DNA of 10,010 nucleotides from Methanosphaera sp. SHI613 (GTDB lineage Archaea > Methanobacteriota > Methanobacteria > Methanobacteriales > Methanobacteriaceae): NCBI GenBank assembly GCA_003266145.1, contig MVJJ01000079.1:1-10010 (forward strand), written 5' to 3'. A program made the translations under genes and the position numbers. Under the pieces are notes generated by a model. That model searched no databases and was not told where the DNA came from. It saw only the letters and a list, made by a program, of their open reading frames with translations. This document shows positions 1 to 5,417 of this stretch, piece after piece (the first letter of the stretch is position 1; each line of letters opens with the position of its first letter).

Positions 1-6
1 AAATTC

Positions 7-13
7 AAAAAAA
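7..13 (-). terminator. Oligo-T tract after cofH
   Basis: A run of seven A on the plus strand reads as T7 on the minus strand, 26 bases past the cofH stop. Archaeal transcription commonly ends at such oligo-U tracts, and no hairpin is needed. I see no convincing stem before it. This is a sequence-only call, and the window edge prevents a look at what follows. Confidence 0.4.
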
Positions 14-38
14 TAAGATAGGGAGATTAAGGGGCAGC

Positions 39-1088
39 CTATAAATATTCATAGGTAGTGCTTCTTTCCTGAGGTATCCGATCAATATCCAATATCAATT
101 CTTTCATTTTATCTACAGGCAAATATCCTCCAAAGCCTCCACCTGCAGCAGTTGATATCTTATCTTCAATCATAGTGCCCCCAATATCATTTGCACCACA
201 ATTAAGTGCTACCTGAGTCATCCTAAGACCCAATTTTACCCATGAAACCTGAATGTTAGGTAGCGTTTTTGATAGGATTATACGTGATATTGCATGCATC
301 ATCAAATCTTCCATACCCGTAGCACCATTAGCAATCTTTCCCAATTCATTATTTTCTCCGAGGAATGTCATCGGCACGAACTCAGTAAATCCACCTGTTT
401 CTTCCTGTATCTGCTTGATTAGGAAGATATGTTCTATTCTGTCAGCCCAACTTTCTATACTGCCATACATTATGGTCGATGTTGTGGGAATATTAAGTGT
501 ATGTGCCTCTTTGATTACTCTTACCCACTCATCTGTGTTTAATTTATGTGGACAGATTTGATTTCTGATTGAATCCACAAGGATTTCAGCGGATGCCCCT
601 GTCATGGTATCCATACCTGCTTCCTTTAATCTTTTCAATACGTCGATTGTATCCATATCAGAGTTCAATGCAGTTTGATATACTTCTGCAGGTGACAATG
701 CATGTAGTTTGATATCATAGTTATCCTTAATTGTTTTGATTAGATTAGAATAATATTCCACATCCATCTTTTTATTTATTCCCCCGAATAAACAAATCTC
801 TGTTGCACCCACGGATTTGGCCTGAGAAATACTGTCCAATATTTCCTCATTGGTCATAAAATAGTTTTCATAATTTCTAAATGAACAGAACTTACACCCT
901 ATGATACATTCATCTGTTATATCTATAGCCTTATTTACGACATAGGTAACAGTATCACCGACAATATCCTGACGTAACTTATCCGCGGTATCAAATATTT
1001 CAAACGGATTTGCATTTTGGACCAAATTCAATGCATCTTTAGGTGTTAAATCATCATTCAATGATTTTTCATATATATCCTCCATCAT
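39..1088 (-). CDS. cofH: FO synthase subunit 2 (CofH), radical SAM enzyme of coenzyme F420 biosynthesis
   Basis: CofH works with CofG to join tyrosine to 5-amino-6-(D-ribitylamino)uracil, giving 7,8-didemethyl-8-hydroxy-5-deazariboflavin (FO), the chromophore of coenzyme F420. It is cytoplasmic and carries a 4Fe-4S cluster. The radical SAM motif CxxxCxxC is visible as C61, C65 and C68 (CIIGCKFC), in a CofH-like context that lacks the arginine-rich CofG version. Downstream are the CofH-type blocks HALSPAEVYQTA, STIMYGSIESWADR and ETGGFTEFVPMTF, and a glycine-rich end (AAGGGFGGYLP). The 349 residues are a normal length. The frame opens with a GTG at 1097, but I chose the ATG at 1088 because that GTG lies in a GTGAT Shine-Dalgarno match; the ATG at 1085 is equally possible. 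cofG is not in this window, so the two subunits are encoded apart. Identification is firm. Confidence 0.93.
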   Translation of the reverse strand: MMEDIYEKSLNDDLTPKDALNLVQNANPFEIFDTADKLRQDIVGDTVTYVVNKAIDITDECIIGCKFCSFRNYENYFMTNEEILDSISQAKSVGATEICLFGGINKKMDVEYYSNLIKTIKDNYDIKLHALSPAEVYQTALNSDMDTIDVLKRLKEAGMDTMTGASAEILVDSIRNQICPHKLNTDEWVRVIKEAHTLNIPTTSTIMYGSIESWADRIEHIFLIKQIQEETGGFTEFVPMTFLGENNELGKIANGATGMEDLMMHAISRIILSKTLPNIQVSWVKLGLRMTQVALNCGANDIGGTMIEDKISTAAGGGFGGYLPVDKMKELILDIDRIPQERSTTYEYL

Positions 1089-1132
1089 AAAAATCACATT
1101 AGTAATATAATTAATAATTTGAAATAAGAATT

Positions 1133-1140
1133 ATTTATAA
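1133..1140 (-). promoter_or_regulatory. TATA-like box of cofH
   Basis: TTATAAAT on the minus strand, centred near 1136, predicts a transcript start around 1110. That leaves a leader of about 22 bases that still contains the GTGAT ribosome-binding match at 1093-1097. The spacing fits archaeal promoters, but the surroundings are so AT-rich that chance matches are frequent. Confidence 0.4.
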
Positions 1141-1229
1141 TTTAGCCATGAAAATCAATTGAATATTTAATCAAAATTAAAATATCATAAAAAAAGATGT
1201 ATTAAAAAATAGTAAAAATAAAAGTTGTG

Positions 1230-1257
1230 AAAAAAATAGTTAATGAATATTATTCAT
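1230..1257 (-). terminator. Palindrome plus T7 after the 90-residue gene
   Basis: Positions 1243-1257 form a perfect palindrome (ATGAATA, one base, TATTCAT) that includes the TAA stop codon of the small gene at 1250-1252. Seven bases further on in the direction of transcription is a T7 run (1236 down to 1230). Together they look like an intrinsic terminator built over the stop codon. Further T-rich tracts follow around 1187-1215. Confidence 0.45.
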
Positions 1258-1522
1258 CAAATGTTATTTTCCATAAGTAATATAATTCTTCGATTTTATC
1301 TTGTTTTTTAGATCGTTTTTTAGATTTCTTTTTAAGGGTGGATTCTTCACCAGACCAGTTGTCCACATTATCATCCAAATATTTAGCAATTTCTTCATCG
1401 TAATAGCGTGTACCTATTGTGTAGCAGTCCGGTTCATTGCGAATATAAATTATTCCTCCACCTTTTTCTTCCATTACATCAGTGATTTTTAATAAGATAT
1501 CATAATATTGTTTTGCCACCAT
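1250..1522 (-). CDS. Uncharacterised 90-residue lysine-rich small protein
   Basis: I do not recognise this protein. It is very likely a real gene: it has a TATA box (TTTATATA, 1572-1579), a near-perfect Shine-Dalgarno (GAGGAGGTC, 1528-1536) five bases before the ATG, and a terminator-like structure at the stop. The sequence divides into a folded-looking N-terminal part (residues 1-50, with KGGGIIYIRN in the middle and the pattern YYDEEIAKYLDD), a short acidic/polar linker (about 51-62), a strongly basic stretch (64-73, KKKSKKRSKK) and a hydrophobic-acidic tail (EELYYLWKITFDE). There is no signal peptide or membrane segment. The basic stretch could contact nucleic acid or an acidic protein; this is only an inference. 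The gene stands alone between ribL and cofH, with 150-230 bp of noncoding DNA on each side. Confidence 0.72.
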   Translation of the reverse strand: MVAKQYYDILLKITDVMEEKGGGIIYIRNEPDCYTIGTRYYDEEIAKYLDDNVDNWSGEESTLKKKSKKRSKKQDKIEELYYLWKITFDE

Positions 1523-1571
1523 AATTTGACCTCCTCTGATTTATCTAAAAAAATTATACTATTAATAGTTA

Positions 1572-1579
1572 TATATAAA
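1572..1579 (-). promoter_or_regulatory. Consensus TATA box of the 90-residue gene, possibly bidirectional
   Basis: TTTATATA on the minus strand matches the methanogen TATA consensus. It predicts a transcript start near 1549 and a leader of about 26 bases holding the strong Shine-Dalgarno. Read on the plus strand the same bases are TATATAAA, lying 28 bp before an ATG at 1604 that opens a 29-codon frame. The box could therefore serve both directions. Confidence 0.55.
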
Positions 1580-1603
1580 ATACTATATTAATTTTGTTAA
1601 TCA

Positions 1604-1693
1604 ATGAATGCCAGCAAAAAAATAATAATGGGCAATTTACTTGAAATGATTGTTTATTTCATAAGAATAAAATTAAAAACCTTAAAAAAATGA
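1604..1693 (+). CDS. Possible leaderless 29-residue peptide (speculative)
   Basis: An ATG at 1604 opens a 29-codon frame ending in TGA at 1691-1693. The peptide begins MNASKKIIMG, has a hydrophobic centre (NLLEMIVYFI) and ends in basic residues (RIKLKTLKK), so it would be a short amphipathic, possibly membrane-binding peptide. There is no Shine-Dalgarno. The TATATAAA at 1572-1579 is at the right distance to start a transcript at the ATG itself, as in leaderless archaeal genes. A frame this short in AT-rich DNA can occur by chance, so this is a candidate only. Confidence 0.18.
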   Translation: MNASKKIIMGNLLEMIVYFIRIKLKTLKK

Positions 1694-1728
1694 TATCGTT
1701 GTACAATAACAGGCAAATAGTTAAAAAA
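1684..1728 (-). terminator. Oligo-T tracts after ribL
   Basis: On the minus strand a T6 run (1723-1728) and a T7 run (1684-1690) lie about 30 and 70 bases past the ribL stop. Between them is the 8-bp palindrome TTGTACAA (1699-1706). Multiple consecutive U tracts are typical of archaeal termination zones. Confidence 0.4.
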
Positions 1729-1755
1729 GTTATTTAATGTGGAAAATAATTATCC

Positions 1756-2205
1756 TCAGTGACATTCATCAAATACTTTTTTTGAAAAGTGAGTATTTTT
1801 TATTTTCTTTATGATTTTACAGCTGCTATCCAATTCAAACTTTTTATAATCAGTTATTTTAACAACCTTAATGTTCAAGCCCATATTTGATAATTTTTCC
1901 TGCAGACCATCAACGTTAAAGTCCTGATCAGGACCAATTGCTATGATATCAGGAGACTTTTCCCTAACAATCTTAAACGGATCATCTTCTGATCCAATAT
2001 ATGCCTCATCAACCGGTTTTAATAGCTTAATCATCTCCAACCTTTGTTCTTGACTCATTATAGGCACTCTTTTGTGTTTTTCAACCGTTTTATCAGTTGC
2101 TATCACGACCATTAAAACGGAATCTTTTCCACCCAACTTCTTTGCCTTTTCCAAATAAAATCCATGACCTGGATGAATGATATCAAATGTACCTGTTGCC
2201 ATCAC
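1756..2205 (-). CDS. ribL: Archaeal FAD synthetase (RibL), cytidylyltransferase fold
   Basis: RibL transfers AMP from ATP (or CMP from CTP) to FMN to make FAD, the second half of flavin cofactor synthesis in archaea. The cytidylyltransferase signature is clear at the N-terminus: TGTFDIIHPGH holds the HxGH nucleotide-binding motif (residues 11-14), and GPDQDF and KPVDEAYIGS match the archaeal RibL family. The MSQEQRLEMI segment sits where the family keeps its substrate-proximal helix. Two cysteines lie near the C-terminus (SSCKIIKKI and the final ECH); C-terminal cysteines are a known trait of the Methanocaldococcus enzyme. The start is uncertain. I give the GTG at 2205, with an ATG at 2202 next. 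The GGGGG Shine-Dalgarno (2219-2223) is instead spaced for an ATT at 2211, which would give the family-like beginning (M)KVMATGTFD. 149 residues is a normal length. The gene is downstream of hisA but separated by a T8 tract. Confidence 0.88.
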   Translation of the reverse strand: MMATGTFDIIHPGHGFYLEKAKKLGGKDSVLMVVIATDKTVEKHKRVPIMSQEQRLEMIKLLKPVDEAYIGSEDDPFKIVREKSPDIIAIGPDQDFNVDGLQEKLSNMGLNIKVVKITDYKKFELDSSCKIIKKIKNTHFSKKVFDECH

Positions 2206-2218
2206 TTTAATAATTATT

Positions 2219-2223
2219 CCCCC
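2219..2223 (-). promoter_or_regulatory. Ribosome-binding G run that questions the ribL start
   Basis: GGGGG on the minus strand is the only Shine-Dalgarno-like stretch before ribL. It is 7 bases before an in-frame ATT (2211), but 13 and 16 bases before the GTG (2205) and ATG (2202). Just upstream, AT-rich DNA (about 2226-2238, ATTATATTATA) could be the TATA box. If so, transcription would start close to 2205, cutting the G run out of the message and making ribL leaderless. Confidence 0.35.
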
Positions 2224-2239
2224 ATGTTATAATATAATT

Positions 2240-2247
2240 AAAAAAAA
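2240..2247 (-). terminator. T8 tract after hisA
   Basis: Eight consecutive T on the minus strand, about 50 bases past the hisA stop and just before the AT-rich ribL promoter region. It suggests that hisA and ribL are separate transcripts despite their closeness. Confidence 0.45.
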
Positions 2248-2294
2248 TAAAAAGATGATTAAACCAATAACTCAAATGTATACGACATTATCAT

Positions 2295-3008
2295 CTAATC
2301 CTGATATTCAAGTAAGTCTTCAAATTCTATTAGTCCCTTATATAATGCAGATCCTATTACGACATAATCCGTATTGATTTGCTTAAGCTTTCTGATATCC
2401 TCAGCGGATGTTATTCCCCCAGAATATATTACAGGTATATCTATGTTGGATATGAGATTTTCAGCTGCATCCAAATTTATTCCATTCAATAATCCTTCAA
2501 CATCAACATTTGTAAAAAGTATGGAACCCGCACCTTTTTGTTCAAATATCTTTGCATATTCAAGTGGTGTTTTATCGGTATATTTGGTCCAACCATGTGT
2601 TACCACCTTATTGTCCTTACTGTCTAACGATACGCATATCCTTTCTTTGGAATACTCAGAAGACAATTGTTCCACAATATCCGGGTTTTCTATAGCCATC
2701 GTACCGATAATTACCATATCAATACCCACATCTAGTAACTTACGAGCATCATCGATTGAACGTATTCCTCCACCCATCTGTGTTGGAACTGTTGATTTTT
2801 CAACTATTTCTTTAACTATATTAATATTTTCGCCACTACCTAACGCACCATCCAAATCAACTATGTGCAATCTTTTGGCTCCCTTATTTATCCATTTTAC
2901 CGCTACATCAGCAGGATTGTCTATTATTACCTGTTCGGTACCAGGTTCTCCTTGAACTAACTGTACACATTTTCCATTCTTTATGTCAACTGCAGGTATT
3001 ATTATCAT
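2295..3008 (-). CDS. hisA: HisA, ProFAR isomerase of histidine biosynthesis
   Basis: 1-(5-phosphoribosyl)-5-[(5-phosphoribosylamino)methylideneamino]imidazole-4-carboxamide isomerase, the fourth step of histidine synthesis, an Amadori rearrangement. The protein is a single (beta/alpha)8 barrel of 237 residues, the usual size. The catalytic aspartates are visible at D8 (IIIPAVDIKNGKCVQL) and D129 (VSLDSKD). The two half-barrel phosphate-binding loops appear as MGGGIRS (78-84) and YSGGITS (195-201). The THGW motif (137-140) and LYKG near the end are also typical. The ATG at 3008 is supported by an AGGT ribosome-binding match eight bases upstream. No other his genes are in the window, which agrees with the scattered his genes of many methanogens. 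The gene diverges from truA across a roughly 150-bp promoter region. Identification is firm; HisF is excluded by the D8/D129 context and by the family-specific PAVDIKNGKCVQL start. Confidence 0.95.
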   Translation of the reverse strand: MIIIPAVDIKNGKCVQLVQGEPGTEQVIIDNPADVAVKWINKGAKRLHIVDLDGALGSGENINIVKEIVEKSTVPTQMGGGIRSIDDARKLLDVGIDMVIIGTMAIENPDIVEQLSSEYSKERICVSLDSKDNKVVTHGWTKYTDKTPLEYAKIFEQKGAGSILFTNVDVEGLLNGINLDAAENLISNIDIPVIYSGGITSAEDIRKLKQINTDYVVIGSALYKGLIEFEDLLEYQD

Positions 3009-3042
3009 ATTATCAAACCTTTTTTCTTTAGTGTATTATATT

Positions 3043-3090
3043 ATTAGTTATTATGGTCATCGCTTAAGTTTTTAACTAATTATCATGATA
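3043..3090. promoter_or_regulatory. Inverted repeat and palindrome in the hisA/truA divergent region
   Basis: An exact 8-bp inverted repeat, ATTAGTTA (3043-3050) and TAACTAAT (3073-3080), is followed directly by the 10-bp palindrome TATCATGATA (3081-3090). They sit between two divergent genes where a regulator would be placed. They are made mainly of A and T, so chance is a real possibility. No regulator is suggested by the sequence. Confidence 0.25.
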
Positions 3091-3120
3091 AATCTTAAAA
3101 GTTATAGTTACGTAAATACA

Positions 3121-3128
3121 TATATATT
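3121..3128 (+). promoter_or_regulatory. TATA-like box of the truA transcript
   Basis: TATATATT lies about 30 bp before the truA TTG start. With usual archaeal spacing it would start transcription at about 3148-3151, leaving almost no leader and excluding the AAAGGT ribosome-binding match at 3140-3145. A weaker upstream box (TTATAG, 3102-3107) would keep the Shine-Dalgarno in the message. Which is used cannot be decided from sequence. Confidence 0.35.
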
Positions 3129-3155
3129 TTTAAATAATGAAAGGTTTGTATTAAA

Positions 3156-3977
3156 TTGAGAAGAGTGGCATTAAAAATTGCATACATTGGTACTGATTTT
3201 CATGGATATCAAAGACAACCAAATTACAGAACCGTTGAGGGCGAAATCCTCAAGGCACTTAAAGAGTGTGAACTTATGGAAGACACATGGAAGGCACATT
3301 ATTCCGTGGCAGGAAGAACCGATAAAGGCGTTCATTCAACGGGAAATGTGATTTCATTCATAACCGATGGAGACGTTTACGTAAATAAAATCAATGGATT
3401 GTTACCAGATGATATAAAGATCATTGGTGAAGCTCGTGTTCCCTATGGTTTTAAGGTTAGATTTCCAGAATTCAGAACATACACTTATGTTCAGCCAATT
3501 GATTCGTTTGATGATATTGATATGGATAAAATCGAGGATACCCTTAAGTTATTCATTGGTGAACATAACTTCAGAAACTTTTCTAAGAAGAATGAGAAGA
3601 ACCCTAACCGTGAAATATATGATATGTCCGTTGAAAAAAATGGAAACAATTTGATATTCACTGTTGTTGGTAAAAGTTTCTTATGGAATATGGTTCGTAA
3701 GATGATTACCGCGATACTTAAAATTGCACGTGGAGAATTTGAAGTAGAAGTCATTAATGAACTGTTCAAACCGATAGAACAAAGACCATACATTCGACTA
3801 ACACCCGCTCCCGCAAAAGGATTGATTTTAAGTGATATGCAGTACAAAAACATAAAATTTAAGGAATATGACTATGCCAAAGAGAAGTTAGTTAAAGTAT
3901 TATATGAACAATGCCTTTCATATGAACATTATAAACAAGCAGATAATGTTCTAATTAAATTATTAAGTGGAGATTAA
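3156..3977 (+). CDS. truA: TruA, tRNA pseudouridine synthase (anticodon arm positions 38-40)
   Basis: Converts uridines at positions 38-40 of tRNA to pseudouridine. The 273-residue protein starts with the family pattern RRVALKIAYIGTDFHGYQRQP. The catalytic aspartate is D56 in AGRTDKGVHS. Other TruA features are the NGLLPDDIKI segment, the RTYTYVQP strand, the HNFRNFSKK motif, and FLWNMVRKM in the second half-domain. The start is a TTG at 3156. No ATG is available near it, and AAAGGT (3140-3145) precedes it by about ten bases. It reaches the second residue of the family start directly, so TTG is the best choice. The stop at 3975-3977 is one base before the wecB ATG, and the wecB Shine-Dalgarno lies inside the last truA codons, so translation of the two is probably coupled. 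Identification is firm. Confidence 0.93.
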   Translation: MRRVALKIAYIGTDFHGYQRQPNYRTVEGEILKALKECELMEDTWKAHYSVAGRTDKGVHSTGNVISFITDGDVYVNKINGLLPDDIKIIGEARVPYGFKVRFPEFRTYTYVQPIDSFDDIDMDKIEDTLKLFIGEHNFRNFSKKNEKNPNREIYDMSVEKNGNNLIFTVVGKSFLWNMVRKMITAILKIARGEFEVEVINELFKPIEQRPYIRLTPAPAKGLILSDMQYKNIKFKEYDYAKEKLVKVLYEQCLSYEHYKQADNVLIKLLSGD

Positions 3978-3978
3978 T

Positions 3979-5292
3979 ATGAAGATAGCTGTTATTCTTG
4001 GAACTAGGCCAGAGATTATTAAGATGGCACCGGTTATTGATGAGATAAAAAAGAACAATTCAGAGTGTGTACTCATTCATACCGGTCAGCATTATGATAT
4101 TGAGATGTCGAAACAATTTTTTATAGATTTGAAACTCCAGTTACCTGATTATAATATAGGTATCGGATCAAATACCGCGTTGAAACAAATCAGTATTATC
4201 ATCTCAGAATTGGAGGAAATTTTAAGTAAGGAAAATGTGGATATCGTGCTTGTTCAGGGAGATACTAATGCCGTGCTTGCAGGTAGTTTAGCCGCCAACA
4301 AATTAAAGATTCCTGTGGGACATGTTGAATCAGGACTTAGATCATTTGATAAGAACATGCCCGAAGAGACAAACAGAATTCTAGCTGATAACTGTTCCAA
4401 ATTGTTCTTCGTTCCTACAGAGGAAACAGCAATCAACCTCCAAAATGAAGGATTTAATCATAAGGACATTTATATAACGGGAAATACCATAGTGGATGCT
4501 TGTTTCAGACATAAGGACATAGCTTTAGAAAATTCAACCATTAAAGATGACATTTTATTTGATGAGTATATTGCATTGACTATGCACCGGGCTGAAAATG
4601 TTGATAATCCCGATAGGTTAAGAAACATTGTCGACGCACTGGTGGAGATTGATGAGAACATTGTTTTCCCAGTACATCCCCATACAAAAAAATCTTTGGT
4701 AAACCTTGATTTATACGATAAGCTAGTCGAATGTGACAATATACAAATCACAAAACCCTTAGGTTATCTTGATTTCTTATATATGATATCAAACAGTAAA
4801 TTGATATTAACTGATTCCGGTGGATTGCAGGAGGAAGCGATAACATTAAACATCCCATGCATCACCCTACGATACAATACGGAAAGGCCTGAAACAATTA
4901 GTGCAGGCGCCAATATATTAGCGGGCACCACAAGTGAGGAGATTAGCAGAAACATCAGTTGGGTATTGGATAATAAAGATGTTTATGATAGGATGAGCAA
5001 TGCTGTCAACCCATATGGTGATGGTACTTCCTCATCAAAAATTTATAATATCATCAAGAAGTATTATGATGAAAACTCATTGAATATCACAAGTGCAAAT
5101 GATATTACAGACTTCAAGGGTTATTACATGAAACATGTGCCAGATGATGTAACCGTGAAAGAATATGAATCACTTAACAGGGGTCATATGATTGAACAGG
5201 TATTTGACAATGGAAGTCCTATGTATATAGATGATAAGTTATGTCTAAAGGATAAGGACATAATAGTTAGAAAATTCTCTATTGACAACTGA
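3979..5292 (+). CDS. wecB: UDP-N-acetylglucosamine 2-epimerase (non-hydrolysing, WecB type) with C-terminal extension
   Basis: WecB enzymes interconvert UDP-GlcNAc and UDP-ManNAc in the cytoplasm. The GT-B-like fold is evident. The start is MKIAVILGTRPEIIK, followed by HTGQHYD, QGDTNA with the conserved acid D95, GHVESGLRS with E117, the MPEETNR acid pair (129-130), MHRAEN with H203, and TDSGGLQEE. These are the known catalytic and UDP-binding positions. The ATG at 3979 is preferred over the in-frame GTG at 3967 because GGAG (3969-3972) lies six bases before the ATG and the GTG gives residues not seen in the family. The epimerase core ends near residue 365 (PYGDGTSSSKIYNII). The protein then continues for about 70 residues (DITDFKGYYMKHVPDD, then NRGHMIEQVFDNG, then KDKDIIVRKFSIDN), giving 437 in place of the usual 360-380. 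I cannot assign this tail. It is followed by wecC, the next step in the pathway. Confidence 0.9.
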   Translation: MKIAVILGTRPEIIKMAPVIDEIKKNNSECVLIHTGQHYDIEMSKQFFIDLKLQLPDYNIGIGSNTALKQISIIISELEEILSKENVDIVLVQGDTNAVLAGSLAANKLKIPVGHVESGLRSFDKNMPEETNRILADNCSKLFFVPTEETAINLQNEGFNHKDIYITGNTIVDACFRHKDIALENSTIKDDILFDEYIALTMHRAENVDNPDRLRNIVDALVEIDENIVFPVHPHTKKSLVNLDLYDKLVECDNIQITKPLGYLDFLYMISNSKLILTDSGGLQEEAITLNIPCITLRYNTERPETISAGANILAGTTSEEISRNISWVLDNKDVYDRMSNAVNPYGDGTSSSKIYNIIKKYYDENSLNITSANDITDFKGYYMKHVPDDVTVKEYESLNRGHMIEQVFDNGSPMYIDDKLCLKDKDIIVRKFSIDN

Positions 5293-5402
5293 ACTTTAGG
5301 CCAATTAGAGAATTATTAATAAAAATAAATAATACTTTAACTAAAATGTTATTATAGGAGTATAATCAATAGTTGAATAAAAGATGGACTATTGGTTTAA
5401 GT

Positions 5403-5408
5403 AAGGAG
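5403..5408 (+). promoter_or_regulatory. Shine-Dalgarno that sets the wecC start
   Basis: AAGGAG is nine bases before the ATG at 5418. The reading frame is open upstream to a TTG at 5373, which has its own weaker match (AGGAG, 5356-5360) twelve bases before it. The stronger site, the ATG codon and the family-typical distance to the NAD-binding loop all favour 5418. Confidence 0.55.
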
Positions 5409-5417
5409 TATAGTACA

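Noticed and set aside
253..561. 102-codon plus-strand frame inside cofH
   Set aside because: It lies antisense to a confidently identified gene, and its hydrophobic, serine-rich composition is what an antisense reading of AT-rich coding DNA gives.
1098..1249. tRNA, small RNA or riboswitch in the intergenic regions on the left
   Set aside because: I found no cloverleaf, GTTC loop or GC-rich structured core in 1098-1249, 1523-1755 or 2206-2294. They contain AT-rich promoter and T-tract sequence only.
2374..2955. 193-codon plus-strand frame opposite hisA
   Set aside because: It is long, but fully antisense to hisA, has no Shine-Dalgarno, and has no recognisable motif. HisA shows all its catalytic residues on the other strand.
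3967..3978. GTG start for wecB overlapping truA
   Set aside because: The GTG forms part of the Shine-Dalgarno region for the ATG at 3979, and the family begins right at MKIAVILGTRPE.
5373..5417. N-terminal extension of wecC from a TTG
   Set aside because: The added 15 residues are not expected in the family. The stronger Shine-Dalgarno and an ATG support the start at 5418.
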